A stretch of 64,000 bases of DNA from Lathyrus oleraceus (GCF_024323335.1 NC_066581.1:179731330-179795329); one strand, 5' to 3'; counted from the stretch's first letter, positions 9,834 to 22,447 are shown. A program made the numbers and translations. The notes: generated from the sequence alone by a model not told the origin.

Positions 9834-11250
9834 ATTGAACTCACTTCTTTTAATTAACCAAAGTACCTCATCATCATCATTGGTTTCGAATTGCTGGATT
9901 CACCATACTGACCTTTCGAAACACCAACCGGATCTACATTAGGTACCTCCACCTTCTTACTCACAACTGATTCTTCTTTATCCTTTAGGAACACCAACCC
10001 AAACACTCAACCACTGCGGGTCACCTTAGTAACATCAACAATGCTCACTACTGAACTAGTCGTAGGTAACGGGACCTCTTGACCATCCTTCATCATTGTA
10101 GCATTATACTGATACGGCACAACTTTATCAGATGAATACGGGACTGGGCCCGCTAACCGTATTACCAACGGCGATACTGATCTTTGATTGTTGCTGTTAC
10201 TGGAGTCATACTGGATTATCAACTTCTTAGGCTGCTTGAAAATGGGCACTATGACATTAACATCGTCATCTACATGACGGGATTGAACAATTTGAATCAT
10301 GCCTTCATCCATCAGTCGTTGGATGTCCCTTTTCACAACTTCACAACCCCTCGAGTTAACACTACAAACAACACAACCATCATGGTCGTGCTCACATTCA
10401 CTTACCAAATAAACATCCTTATACATCTGAACCAAGGATTTCCTGATAAAACGCACATCAAAAACTTTAAACTCCCCAGGGCAACCATCCACCATATTCA
10501 CAGAAGAGTTCCCATGGGCGGGCAACAAATTCGCTTTTACATTCGGTGCACGGTCCTCAAAGGAAACCATACCATTCTTCATTAATTTTTGAACCTCATA
10601 CTTGAGTGGATAACAATTTTCAATATCATATCCGGGTGCTCCTTGGTGAAAAGCTCAACAGAGCTCAGGTTTATACCTCCAAGGAAATGGCTCTGGAATC
10701 TGTGGCGGGTTTCTTGGTTGGATCACGTTCTTGCGAACCAAGGATGGATAGAGTTTTGCGTAAGACATAGGAATCGGGTCGAAAGAGACCTTCTTCCTCT
10801 AAAAGTTTTGTTGATGATGATTGTTGTTGGTATTGTTGTTGTTGTAGGTGTTCGCTCGTTGTTGCGGTTGTTGTTGTTGACGTTGTTATTGTTAAACTGG
10901 TGTTGTTTGTTGATTAGAAAATACCGGAATAACGAAAGATACTTGATGATGATGTTGACAGGATGGTGGATTTCTTCTGATGTGAGGCCTCCTCTGCCTC
11001 CTATTGCTTATTGCATTTGCTTCACTGTCCTTCTTCTTACCGAAATTACTGCCATACATCTTGCTTGTTGATGCCTTATCTCTTGACAAACGTCCCTCTC
11101 GGACTCCCTCCCCGTATTTACCATTTCGGTAAAGTCACTAGGGGCACTAGCAATCATTCGTTCATAGTAAAATGAACTCAGAGTTTTCAAGAAGATCTTT
11201 GTCATCTCTTTTTCCTCCAAAGGAGAAGTGATCTGGGCAACTAATTCCCT
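9834..11250 (-). pseudogene. Ogre 1 gag C-terminal half and gag-protease linker
   Basis: Minus-strand frames continue the gag polyprotein: KIFLKTLSSFYYERMIASAP (gag, 11220 downward), a low-complexity Q/T-rich stretch (10600-10900, GTT/GTTGTT repeats on the plus strand), then FHQGAPGYDIENCYPLKYEVQKLM around 10640, which resembles a Cys/His zinc knuckle whose second His is replaced by Tyr and which has a stop just before. A 191-residue open part follows (10582-10007, VSFEDRAPNVKANLL...VTKVTRSG). Stops at 11251, near 10668 and near 10007, plus frameshifts, break it. The knuckle would bind element RNA. Confidence 0.75.
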
Positions 11251-12147
11251 CTATCTCTGCGCATACTCTTTAAATGTCTCTTTGTCCTTCTGAGACATAG
11301 ACCTCAGTCGGTCTCTATCAGGCGCCATGTACACATTGTACTTATACTTCTTGACAAAAGCCTCTCCCAAGTCATTGAAAGTGTGAATGCTTGCACTATC
11401 CAATCCCATGTACCATCTGAGCGCAGCATCGGTCAGACTGTCTTGGAAGTAGTGAGTAAACAATTGATCATTGTTGGTCTGAGTAGACATCTTACGAGCA
11501 TACATCACAATATGACTGAGTGGACAAGAGTTCCCCTTATACTTTTCAAAGTCAGGCACTTTGAACTTCACCAGGATCTTGACGTTGGGCACTAAGCACA
11601 ACTCAGTAGCACTTTTCCCAAACAAATCCTTACCTCTCAGCGTCTTCAATTCCTTGTGCAACTCAAGAAACTGACCCTTCATTTCATCCATTTTCTCGTA
11701 GACATCCGTACCCTCAGACGGCTCGGAGTGATAGATGGTGTCCTCTATGCGAGGTAAGGTATGCATAATGGGAGGTGGCACGGACATGACCAGGCTAGAT
11801 GCCGGCATGGAAGCAAAGGTAGGCGCAAAGCCTTCGAGCACAAAGTTGGATGACATTCCCCACGGGAATCCGGCAGGCATAGTCGGCGCGAAATGGGCGG
11901 CAGCAGCAGGCATGGTATAAGTAGCCATCTCTGAAATAACAGTCCTCGCAGGAGGAGTTGCAAGCGTTGGAGAAGATTGGCTCTGAGCAGCAAGAACTGA
12001 CTCCATCATGGCAGTCGGGCAGGCGATCTCGTCCTTCATCTCTCTGTTCTCTTGCTCTAGATGTTTCATGATTTTGAGATGATTGGCTCGGGTATTGTAC
12101 CGGTGAGTCAGCTTGGCTGAAGTACAAAAGAAACACCAATAAGACAT
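11251..12147 (-). pseudogene. Ogre 1 gag, N-terminal part
   Basis: A 298-residue open stretch. Residues 1-60 are charged and helical (KHLEQENREMKDE), followed by a Pro/Ala-rich region, then the capsid-like retrotransposon gag domain (VPDFEKYKGNSCPLSHIVMY, FTHYFQDSLTDAALRWYMGL, DLGEAFVKKYKYN, KDKETFKEYAQR). The frame ends at a TAG at 11251, where a tryptophan is expected. Gag forms the particle that carries the RNA. The start at 12147 is the first in-frame ATG and is uncertain. Confidence 0.85.
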
Positions 12148-12375
12148 CTGGCGAAAACCTGCTTATGCAAATGATGCATGAGATGCAATGCTTGGTTGTT
12201 TATTTTTATTTTCAAGGAACCTACTATATCATCTGCAAATATATATATTTAAATAGAAATTGCAACAATTTGATATGACCGAAAATCTCTTTTTATTTAT
12301 ATAAATTAGAAGGATTACTCTGAGTACAATTTTAGAAACCAAATAAAAATACAAGAGAAAAGGAGGCTAGTCATC
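12148..12375 (-). other. Spacer between Ogre 1 ORF1 and gag
   Basis: AT-rich, no ORF. Ogre ORF1 and gag are separate frames in the family. Confidence 0.6.
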
Positions 12376-13883
12376 CTAAGGATCCTTAACAATAAAGTCA
12401 GAAGATCTGGCTGAAGGCGCGTACTTCCTTCGAATGCGACGAATCTCGGTCTCAAAAGAAGCTTTCATCTGAGTCTTCTCGAGGACAAGCTGATCAACAA
12501 TCTTCTTCCAAGCAACGGAAGGCTGAGGCATGCTAGAAGATGAAACCTCTGGCTCTCTCTATCTCTTTGTCACTTGGTCTTCATGTAGCTCAATAAGCAC
12601 ATCCTTGTCCTTAGACTCCAACTGCAACTCTTCATGCTTCTTGCTCAAAGCGCGGAAACGCTCTTCCCACATGTCCTTGTCCTTCTCTTGCTTCATCTTG
12701 GCGAACGCGTCTTCCAACTCCTCTATATCTTGGTTAGGGAGAGTTAATGGCTCAACCACAACCATATACATAGGTCTTTCACAAGGATAAGGCATCTTCA
12801 ATTCCAAAGCTCTCTTCTTCACCCAAAGAGTGTAAGCTTCCAAAGCTACACAATTGCGCGGACCAAGCTCGGATCTTCCTTTCCTATGCACATTATGCCA
12901 AGCATGCACAATCTTCTGCTTTAAATGTTGGGGATCTTTACCCTCTTGATAGAAAAGACCTTCTAACAAAGTGTTATTAGGCTTGTCTCTCAAGGGGAAC
13001 CTAAGTTGACGACGAGCCAAAGCAGGTTTGTAATTAATTCCTCCTTGTGTACCAATGAGAGGCACATTGGAGAATTCACCACAACTACAATAATCTCCAA
13101 ATTGCTTAAATACGGATCATACCAAACTATATCATCATTAGTGAGAGACATAAGTCTCTGAGACCACCTTAGACATTGTTTGTTCTCCATAAAAGCAGGT
13201 GTCTGAGGTAAGTGCATAATAAACCACTTGTACAGAAGAGGAATGCAACAGACAATCGTTCCACCACCCTTAGAATTCCTCAGATGCAAAGAGAAATACA
13301 TATCACCCAACAAAGTAGGCACAAGATTCCCAATCAAGAAAAGTCTAATGGCGTTAACATCAACAAAACTGTCAATTTTAGGGAACAAAGCTAATCCATA
13401 AATGAGCAATACAAAGATAGCTTCAAAAGCATCCACACTACCGGCTTGAGAAAAAGCAGTAGCTTCCTTTATGAGGAAATCAGATGGCAACCCAAATAAC
13501 CCTCATTTCTTCACCCAATGAGCCTCTATCTCATACTTCTTCAAGTGAAGAGCTTCAGCAATAATACTAGATCGGGGAATCTCCTCCAATCCACTAAAAG
13601 GCACTCTACTAGAAACAGGTATCCCCAAAAGATGAGAATACTCCTCCAAGGTAGGCACAAGCTGAAAATCTGGGAAAGTGAAACAACGGTAGAGAGGGTC
13701 ATAGAACTACACTAGCACACTCAGAATACCTTCAACCACATCAGCAAACAAGATGGACAAAAGCTTCCCATGACGTTGTTTGAAGTCCAAGGGATCTAAT
13801 ACAAAGGATGATAGCTTCCTTAACTCTTTCAAGTCTGGACATCTGAAACTATACTTCTTAGTTTTCCTTCGTCCACAATCCAT
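12376..13883 (-). pseudogene. Ogre ORF1 protein (DUF7745 type), broken
   Basis: The extra ORF that precedes gag in Ogre elements; its function is unknown. It starts at the ATG at 13883 (MDCGRRKTKKYSFRCPDL) and ends at TAG 12378-12376. Recognisable pieces are FYDPLYRCFTFPDFQLVPTL, LPSDFLIKEATAFSQAGS, YGLALFPKIDSFVDVNAIRL, RWSQRLMSLTNDDIVWY and LARRQLRFPLRDKPNN. The C-terminal ~100 residues are strongly charged and probably coiled coil (EELEDAFAKMKQEKDKD). Stops interrupt it near 13708 and 13490, another lies near 12560, and a frameshift occurs near 13070. Plant genome annotations often list such sequences as uncharacterised host proteins; here the flanking PBS and gag show it is part of the retrotransposon. 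Confidence 0.85.
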
Positions 13884-14697
13884 GGTCTGAAAATATTTGC
13901 AAATAATATCTCAGTTCCTTGAAATTTTCGTGTGATGAATGTTATGATGCGCATGAATGCATGAATGCAACAATCACAAATAAGGGATCACACACAAGGC
14001 AAACAAACAAAGATCAAGGGATGAATCAAGTCATTGTCAAGATCAATCATCCATTTTGGTGGATTATGGTTTACACCTTATCAACACCCAAGTTCCATTG
14101 ATATTGACAAGACTCGATTGGATCAACCAAGAATCAAGGGTTTGTTGTAAGTCACGAGCATTGAGTCTAGGTAAGAACCATCCCAAAGGAGTGAACTAAG
14201 GATAAAAACCTATAGATCATGTTCTAAAAAGTTCCCAAAGTCTTAATTCCATCTATCGGATATTACAGGTTAAGATAACTGACTCATCGACCCATAATAT
14301 TCTCAAGAGAAACTCGTCTGAGTGTAGTATCGTGTAACAACTGTTATCAAGATAGGCCAAGAGGGGGTAAATATTCTACGGTTCTCAGCTTCTCAGACCC
14401 AAATTAGAGATAGTAATGCCTAACCATAAATACTTGTGTGACATTTCCAAATCCAAAAGAGTCTCCACTGAGCAGATGGATCTCAAGCCAACTTGTTAAG
14501 GACTACTCCACACAAGTCGAACATGACTATACCATCCTCCTATCTTAATTGCACTCAAGTTCGGGTTGGAACTTATCTCACCACTCAGAGATCACCAAGC
14601 ACAACAAGCAGATTATATCACACATACATATATACAAACATCACATATATACAAATATATACACATAAAAAGTAGGCTAAACCTACTGGAGACTACT
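13884..14697 (-). other. Ogre 1 5' leader (PBS to ORF1)
   Basis: No ORF. It is homologous to 53729-54053 over its first ~325 bp next to the PBS, which shows it is a family feature. Many short upstream ATGs precede ORF1. Confidence 0.7.
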
Positions 14698-14714
14698 CCC
14701 CAGCAGAGTCGCCA
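14698..14714 (-). promoter_or_regulatory. Primer-binding site, tRNA-Arg type
   Basis: Minus strand TGGCGACTCTGCTGGGG, 9 bases inside the 5' LTR end. It is complementary, apart from one position, to the 3' end of a plant tRNA-Arg (…CCCCAGCGGAGTCG-CCA from memory). Ogre elements are known to use tRNA-Arg. Confidence 0.85.
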
Positions 14715-17164
14715 CTTAATTTCTATAGCGAGAAATTCATGATCATCAAGCTATGGACAAGCTAGAGATCAAATAACAAGAGTCGCCACCACGCTTTTAT
14801 TGTTTCCAAGGGAAAAGGGATAAAGTACGAACAAAACCCAAAAATAAGAAGTTTTCAAATCAAAACTAATAAACTGTCAGAGATTACAGGTAAGGGGGTT
14901 GGTTACACAGAGGGAAGGTGTTAGCACCCAAAGTGTCCTAGGTACTCCTAGGGAGCCCTTTTGGTGTACATGTGTGTTTGGTACAAAATGATGTTTACAA
15001 ACAAATAGAATGTGGGGATGAGAAAAGAATGTATTAATTATATTTTTGTGTTTGGCAAGACCTTCGGTCTTGTGCCTACGTACCAACATAAAAATGAGGG
15101 ATCAAAACCTCGTAGTTCGTGATACAAATTTCAAAATGGATGCATTGCTTTTAATAAAAATTAAGTTTGGAAGGCACAAAGGCCTAAAAATAGTTTGAAT
15201 GAGTTAGTTCTTTTTTGGCTTTTTGGAAGTTTAAGTCAAGTATAGTTAAGTTTATTTACAAGTTTGATTTAAGAAAAGAAGTTTGAAAATGCAATGGCAT
15301 AAGGCCAAAGTTTCTATCTTTTTGCAAAGTGGTCAAAGTTTATAACAAAATAAGTTCAATCAAAGAAGATTTTGAAAAGGGAGGGAGAGATTTTGAAATT
15401 AAAGAAATGGGGAAAATATGAAGAGACTAATCCTATGCACAAAATTAAAAGTTAAGAGTTGAAAATATCTGACCAAATGGGTAGCAATCCAATAGACAAG
15501 AATGTCAATAGAAACCCAGAATTCCCTTGGACTTTTAGAATCAAGCAACACACAAATGCACAATTATATTATCTTGAAGAGTAAATGCATCAAATAAATT
15601 TGGCCACATCCAAGCTTATCCATTCCATGATCTTCTTCAAAATAGCCTATGAATTCCACAAGTCATAGGTTCAAAATAACAGCTTCACAATGGTCATGTT
15701 GCAGATGAACTCAGAGGGATCTTGAATGATGTATCAGATGAAGGTCCAAATTGCTAACACTTGGTTTCTTAATAAGTTGGCATTGGCCAAGTCCTTTAGC
15801 ATAGGAGGGTTGCCTAAGTTCTAAGTCCATTTGTCCAAGATCAAGCCAACAGTCCACACAAAAGTTTTTTAGGGTTTTTGTTGTTATTATGTATATTAAT
15901 GGTCAAAGACCATACAAACAAGCAAAGTATATACAAACAAGGAATATCACACAATATGGTCCAAGTGGACAAAGTAAAAATGGCATTAACATAAACAATT
16001 AGAATGATATTAACAATGGCAAATGTATAAAAGCTAGAATTAAATGGCATTAAAGTAAATGACTTGAAATTAAAAGTTAGTTGTTAATAGGTTAGAAGTT
16101 AGTATTGTTTTGCTTTTGCTTTTCATTCTTAGACATTCTTTGGAGAACACTCAACCCACTTATCACAAGCATGGATCCTTGAACCAAGACATCTTCCAAA
16201 GGAAGGAAAAAAGTCCAAGTTTCCACACAATACCATGAAAGAGGGGAGACTTACAATCTCACTAACTAGAATGTTATGTCTTTTATGTCACAAATTTAGC
16301 GGTATGTTAAGCAATCGTAATCGGACTTATATAGAAGTCACAACTATTTGAGGTCGGGCAATAGAATTTTGGTGTTAATGCATGTTAGAGACATAGTATT
16401 ATGGACTATTCTCATGAGACATACCACACACAAAAAGAATATGCAAAGGGTGTGGCCTAATCTCATCCATACTCATGTTAATTTTTCAATCAACTAGCTT
16501 TAGGACTTTGAGATATCATAGGTCAAATGAGATGAATGCATAAAGAAGGGGAATGAGATGAAGTGGGAGGGGAATGGATCAAAACACAAATTTATCAAAG
16601 GAGTACTTTTACCAAATTAATATCATTCATTCATTTTGGGAGATGGAATGTACATTCCACCAATCCCCTAAATCCAATGATATTAACTTGACAAAGTCAA
16701 ATCAACCTTGACCAAGGCCCAACAACAAGAGTCAAACACAAACAAGTCATCACAATTGGTCAACAAAATTATTTGGAATTTATTCAAATTAAAAATACTA
16801 AAATAATACATTAAAATTGAATATGGTTTGTCAAATTCCTAAAACCTCATCAAAACACCAAATAAATGGTCATGAGATTTATCATAGGTCAAACAAGGTC
16901 AAAGGACCTTGGAGAAAAATTTTCAGAATTTTTAAAGACTTAAAAGTATTTTTAAACAATTAAAAACAAATGAAAAATCAATCAAATCATGAAAATTATT
17001 AATAATGATCCAAAAAATAATTTAAATTCAGAATACGAAAGAGGAAATTATTTGAAATTTTCTAGTAAAACTCTTATATTTTTTTGGATCAATATTAAAA
17101 TTAATATGAATTAATGAAAATGAAGCAATTAAAATGAAATTCAAATAACCAGAAAAAACGTGGA

Positions 17165-17206
17165 CCACTTGATCTCCCTCATTAATTGAGGTGGCAGATC
17201 AAGTGG
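17165..17206. repeat. Conserved hairpin in Ogre LTR
   Basis: Arms CCACTTGATCT (17165-17175) and AGATCAAGTGG (17196-17206) with an inner CCTCA/TGAGG stem around TTAAT. It is identical in the second LTR at 56531-56572. Confidence 0.85.
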
Positions 17207-17864
17207 CCACCAGCGCGCGTTCCATGGTAGACTTGAGTCAACGCGGCACAGACATGGTAATTAAAAACAACGCATGAGATTAAAACAATTTAAAAGGGAT
17301 CAAAGGCCGGTCATCTTCTCTGGTGACCCTGGCCGGACTGGTTCACTCATTACCATCAAGAAAATGAAAAAAAAGGACATGATCTATAATAAAAAATGGC
17401 GTAGAGCATGAATTTGACCTCAATTTTAACTAACTCCTCACATATAGAAAGATATGAGGAGTTGAATTTTGAGGTATGTCAACTGAGTTGCTTCGATTTG
17501 ACCTATAAGCAACTCAATCTTCTTGCCTACATTGGTAGGACTTCAGACAACCAAAGAATCAAGAGAATTGAGCAAGATTGAGAGAGAATCGAAGAGATGA
17601 AATTTTCTGGGAAATACCTTCAATGCAGGTCTGGATTCAACTGTTCTTGCCTTAGCTCGTGCTTGATCTCACTCAGAATGCTTGCAGAAGTAGAATGAAA
17701 TGCACAAAAGGTCTTGGATCCCTGAAGTTTTGAACCTCAAAACAGTGAGATTCAAACTCAATTTCAAGATGAAATTCTCAGGATTATTCTCTCAAATGGA
17801 AGGGTTAGAGGTCTAGGATCAAATCTGGCGCGAGTGTGTGTTGAATTCTGAGCATATGGAGCTT

Positions 17865-17872
17865 TATTTATA
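17865..17872 (-). promoter_or_regulatory. Probable TATA box of the Ogre 1 LTR
   Basis: TATAAATA on the minus strand, about 1.5 kb into the LTR. It lies in the segment that is missing from the LTR at 54080-58077. Confidence 0.5.
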
Positions 17873-19373
17873 GCTGGATCATGTGATATTTCCACCTTTC
17901 AAATCACTTTCCAAAATTGGAAATGGATGATGCATGGGTGCATGGGCGTGTATAGGCCCATGAGATCATTGCTTTAGGTCCACAAATGAGTGTGAGAGAG
18001 TCTGAAATAAACTTGGATTGCAAGGCAAGTGTACATGGAAACTTGTAGTTTGATCTTTGCCAAATGATGATGCAATGTTCAAGCCATGCGCAGCCCTAGC
18101 AATTCTTATCCAAAATGAATGAAATTAGACTTTTTGGAAAGCTTAGATCAAGAGGAACAACTTTCATGTTCAACACTTTTTTATTTGGAGCTTGGAACAT
18201 GAATAATTTTGAGGTGGAAGTTTGTAATTTCAACATGTCAAATTTTTTTCAAAGTGTCAAGCCATATATCTCAATATTCCACCTTGCTTAACTTTTTATG
18301 TGAGCTTCAAATGAGAAACGTGTCTTCATCAAAGTTGTAGCTATTTCAAATACCTTAAAAATGGTCACCAATTTCATGTCATTTGGATTTGAAATGATAG
18401 AGTTATGCATTTTTTACGTTTGGAAAAATCACTTGTTCAATGGTATAGGTCAAAAGTGACCTATAATGTAGCCTCATATCACATGCTCATAAAAGTTGAA
18501 TTAGCTCTCACTCTAAACATAAAAGTTAAAGTATACATATTGAATTTGATTTTACAACTTGTAAATATTTCATCTCATAAAAATTGAGCAAGTTATGGCC
18601 TTGGGAAGTTGACATTCAAATTAGGGTTTAGAAAAATGACCTATAATATGATTTTCCAAGAAAAAATAGCTCTAGGTCTCAACATGAAAGTTGTTTGGAA
18701 TTTCATTTAGAATAATTTTTCTCTTGGAATCATTTTCATATGGTAAAATTTGTAGGAGATAGGGTCTAGGGAAACCTAGTTTTGATCAGATAAATTCATC
18801 TGGCCAACCACCATCAACCAACTTGCTAATCTTCAACTCTATTGACTTTCTAGGCTCATGGTAGATCATATATGCATAAGATGATGAATTTTGAAGTGTC
18901 CCTTGAGAAATTTGATCAATTGATGAGATAGCTTGTTGGAGAAGTTACTCAAGATACCCAGTCAAACTAGGGTTTCCAAGGCAAATCACCCTCAAACTCT
19001 TGAAGAAAACTTGATCAAAATAACATGTAGAGATCATTGGGACTCATATATGATGCTTGTGACCATCCTTGCATCAATCCATGGTTGTGTTCTTTGTTCA
19101 TGAGTGTCTTAAACCCTAGGTGTGAACTTGATAGATCAATGGGATCATGCCCTACCTACAAAAGAGTTAGGCAAATACCAAGACATATTTTTGGTATTTT
19201 GGTTAGTAAAAATGATAATATACAAGTATGATACAATCACATAGTGCTCGGTGATCTCTCCCAAAACAAACCCAATGAAAGAGGGGTAAGGAGGATGCCA
19301 AGGTATGATCCCAATGCTAATGCTTATGATGAAATTGCATGAGGGATCTTAGGGTCAAAATTGGGGTCCTACA

Positions 19374-19578
19374 GGGTGCTAACACCTTCCCTCTGTGTAA
19401 CCAACCCCCTTACCTGTAATCTCTAAAATTTTATTAGTTTTGATTTGAAAACTTCTTACTTTGGGTTTTGTTCGTATTTTTCCCCTTTTCCCTTGGAAAC
19501 AATAAAAGCGCGATGGCGACTCTTGTTATTTGATTTCTAGCTTATCCATAGCTTGATGATCATGAATTTACCACTATA
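19374..19578 (+). mobile_element. 3' end of another Ogre LTR, opposite strand
   Basis: The plus strand here matches the minus strand of 14724-14930: GGGTGCTAACACCTTCCC..., then GCTTGATGATCATGAATTT and an LTR end CCACTATA (compare CCGCTACA). It directly abuts the 5' LTR of Ogre 1 at 19373 and broken copia RT sequence at 19579, without a PBS. The simplest reading is that a plus-strand Ogre inserted in the copia element and Ogre 1 then inserted in that Ogre's 3' LTR. Confidence 0.8.
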
Positions 19579-20902
19579 AGAGTAACCCTCTCAAGTAGAA
19601 CAATACCAGCGTAGGTTAAACAGGATACATGACCTACCTGAGAGATATGGATATCTCATAACTGATCAAGGTGATGTATTACTCATGGATCAAGATGAGC
19701 ATGTGACCTACCAAGAGGCCATAACTGGTCCCAAGTCTGAGAAGTAGCTAGAAGTCATGAAATTTGAAATGGATTCCATGTACAGAAACCAGGTTTGGAC
19801 CTTGACAGAGCCTCCTGCAGGAGCTAATCCTATATGATGCAAGTGAGTCTTCAAAAAGAAGACGGACATGGATGGTAAGGTACATACCAATAAGGCAAGA
19901 CTGATTGCAAAAGAATATAAATAAATTCATGGGGTTGACTATGATGAAACCTTTTCACCAGTTGCAATGCTTAAATCTGTTCGGATTTTACTTGCTATCA
20001 CTGCATATCATGATTATGAAATATGGCAGATGGATGTCAAAACGGCTTTCCTGAATGGGAATCTTCTTGAGGATGTGTACATGACACAACCTAAAGGATT
20101 TGACATATCAAAAGAAGCCTAAAAGATATGTAAGTTACAAAGATCAATCTATGGATTGAAGTAAGCTTCCAGAAGCTGGAATCTTTGCTTTGATGAAACA
20201 GTAAAACAATATGGATTCATCGAGAATTAAAGTGAACCTTGTGTCTACAAGAAGGTTAGTGGGAGCATGATCGTCTTCCTGGTATTATATGTAGATGGCA
20301 TATTACTCATTGGAAAAGATGTCCCTACCCTACAACAAGTAAAGTCTTGGTTGGGGAAATGCTTTTCTATGAAAGACCTAGGTGAAACAACCTATATATT
20401 AAGAATTAGGATCTATAGAGATAGATCACATAAACTGCTTGGCGTAAGTCAGAGTACATACATAGACAAAGGGCTAAGATGCTTTAATATGCATGATTCC
20501 AAGAAAGGATTCATATCTATGCAACATGGCTCGTGTCTATCATAAACATAATCCCCTTCAACTAAGGAAGAAAGGGATTGCATAAATAAGATTCCATATG
20601 CATCTGCAATAGGATCTATCATGTATGCCATGTTATGTACTCGACCAGATGTCTCATATGGTTTAAGTACAACGAGTAAGTATCAATCTGATCCCGGTGA
20701 TGCTCATTGGGTAGCTGTCAAGAACATCCTTAAGTATTTGAGAAAGACTAAGGACTCATTCTTGATATATGGAGGTCAGGAAGAGCTTGCTGTAATTGGA
20801 TACACCGATGCTAGCTTCCAGACAGATAAGGATGAGTTTAGATTACAATCTGGTTATGTGTTCTTCTTAAACAGTGGCGTTGTGAGCTGGAAAAGTTCAA
20901 AG
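19579..20902 (+). pseudogene. Copia reverse transcriptase (RVT_2) and start of RNase H
   Basis: Translation in one main frame with stops: RYGYLITDQGDVLLMDQDE, VWTLTEPPAGANPI, VFKKKTDMDGKVHTNKARL, YDETFSPVAMLKSVRILLAI, WQMDVKTAFLNGNLLEDVYM, SIYGLK, then the active-site box YVDGI (20288-20302), where the family has YVDD, so a catalytic Asp is lost. The end (RPDVSYGLST, GYTDASFQTDKDE, SGVVSWKSSK) is the start of RNase H. At least eight in-frame stops. It is cut at 20902 by the tandem array and continues at 45273. Confidence 0.9.
20898..20902. repeat. Left target-site duplication of the tandem array
   Basis: CAAAG, in the copia RNase H codons, directly before the array's TG end. Confidence 0.9.
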
Positions 20903-22210
20903 TGAAATTCTGGTGTAGTCAGTATTCAGATGTTCTACTTCAAGTCATGACATCTGATCTAACATTGTACTTATTACAGCAAGACAGTTATTACACTCTG
21001 TACTATTGTGCACCTTTTCATAGTGTCACAACCTCTCCTTCTATGTCATCCTATAGAGGAGGAACAATTTGTTATGGGCACCATAACATTCACTACTGTT
21101 GTTTTCCTACACAGTTATCAGCACGATGTCTCAATCCTGTTTTGGACATCATCTGTTACATTGTTCCAGTTTGTTGGTCAGGTACTTGTATTTCCTAGAT
21201 TAAAGGTTGTAACAAGTTAAACTAATCTCCAATTATTAAGGAGCTAACAAATAGATTATTTGTTAGGTTCATTAATTGTAGCTTAGTTGTTAGTTTCCTA
21301 GATTTTAGATCAGCTGGTGGATTCCTGGAGAATAGCTTGAGAAAAATCCTGAAACAGAAAAACTAACCATCCAACAATATAGCATATGCTGTCAGGAATG
21401 AATGTCACAACATTCCGTCTGACATCCAAGCCCAGAACCATATGCTCAGTCTGTTTAGTTCCTGAACACAGACTGCTAAATTTGTTGTACTGTAAAAGAC
21501 CAACCAGTCTCTACTCCAGTATCAGCTTACTGGAAGAACTGTCAAGACATCCAGTTTGACAGTTTCACACTGCTCTTTTGGCCTTGTCTGATATGCTTTT
21601 GAAAACCAGACTTCACTACATACTGAACTGAATTCATCATCTTATTAAACAGTATGTGCTGTTGTTGATGAATGTCAAAACATTCTGATTGACATTCCAA
21701 CAGAAGGCTATGTATCAGGTTTGTTATTAACTTGATTGGCAGACTGTAACACAACCTGAATTATGGCAGACATGATTATAACATGCAGTAGGTAAACAAA
21801 CACAGGAAATTGTTAACCCAGTTCAGTCCAACATGACCTACATCTGGGGGCTACCAAGCCAGGAAGAAGATCCACTATTAGTAGTATCAATTCAGAGTTA
21901 AACTCCCCCGTTTACAACTCATCACTTAATCCCTACCCAATGCAATCTATACCTAGGAACTCCTAGATAGAAACCTCCAGTTTCCATTCCTATCACTACA
22001 AATACAATGTAATGTGCAAACACCTTGAACTTGCTTCACAGCTTCATTCAAGAACATAATCACTCTTGCCTACAGGCTTTGAGTGACAAACACTCTCAGG
22101 TTTACCACTGAGAGACACATGGTAACCTTCCCACAGATTGGGAGGTTTACCTTACACACACCCTTAAAAATTCATTCTAAGAGGCTTACAAAAACTAGAT
22201 TACAATCAGC

Positions 22211-22218
22211 TATTTATA
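22211..22218 (-). promoter_or_regulatory. TATA box in array LTR 1
   Basis: TATAAATA on the minus strand about 405 bp into the LTR. The same motif recurs at 27966-27973, 33719-33726, 39290-39297 and 44860-44867, so each of the five LTRs keeps a possible core promoter. Confidence 0.6.
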
Positions 22219-22447
22219 ACCTAATCACCCAACTGGATTTGGGCCTTCAGAAAGTTGCAGCAGACTTGTTCTTTGCTGTTGCAACTTCAGCAGAAAAATT
22301 CTGCTACAAACAAGGTCTTCAAGTTCCTAAACTCTCTCCATATATATCTCCATATTTTGAGCCTATATATCTTCTGATTTAGTCTTCAAGACCTCCACCT
22401 GGGAGTTAGGATATTCACCAGATATCCTTGCTGATCCCAGAACATAT

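Larger units (their letters stand above)
1398..19373 (-). mobile_element. Ogre/Tat-type Ty3/gypsy retrotransposon, element 1 (3' LTR not in window)
   Basis: In minus-strand order: 5' LTR (19373-14724), tRNA-Arg-type PBS (14714-14698), leader, ORF1 of the DUF7745 type, gag, aspartic protease, intron, RT, RNase H, a second RNase H, integrase and 3' noncoding sequence. This order, the extra 5' ORF, the intron and the double RNase H are the known hallmarks of the Ogre/Tat lineage. The body is cut by a CACTA transposon (5814-9291), and the 3' end is lost beyond a copia LTR at 1397. All ORFs carry stops or frameshifts, so the copy cannot make its proteins. Its right end abuts an opposite-strand Ogre LTR fragment; the 5 bp there are GGGTG, but the matching left duplication is outside the window. 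Confidence 0.9.
14724..19373 (-). mobile_element. 5' LTR of Ogre 1 (4650 bp)
   Basis: On the minus strand it begins TGTAGGACCCCAATTTTG at 19373 and ends GCTATA at 14724, where copy 2 has GCTACA, so the terminal TG...CA is slightly decayed. It aligns with 54080-58077 along its length except for a ~710-bp segment (about 17551-18260) missing there. It carries a TATA box (17865-17872) and a conserved hairpin (17165-17206). No significant ORF. Confidence 0.9.

Noticed and set aside
10184..11071. Plus-strand ORFs of 133 and 160 codons
   Set aside because: Antisense shadows of the minus-strand gag/linker region.
14698..14714. tRNA-like sequence
   Set aside because: Only the acceptor-end complement is present; it is a primer-binding site, not a tRNA gene.
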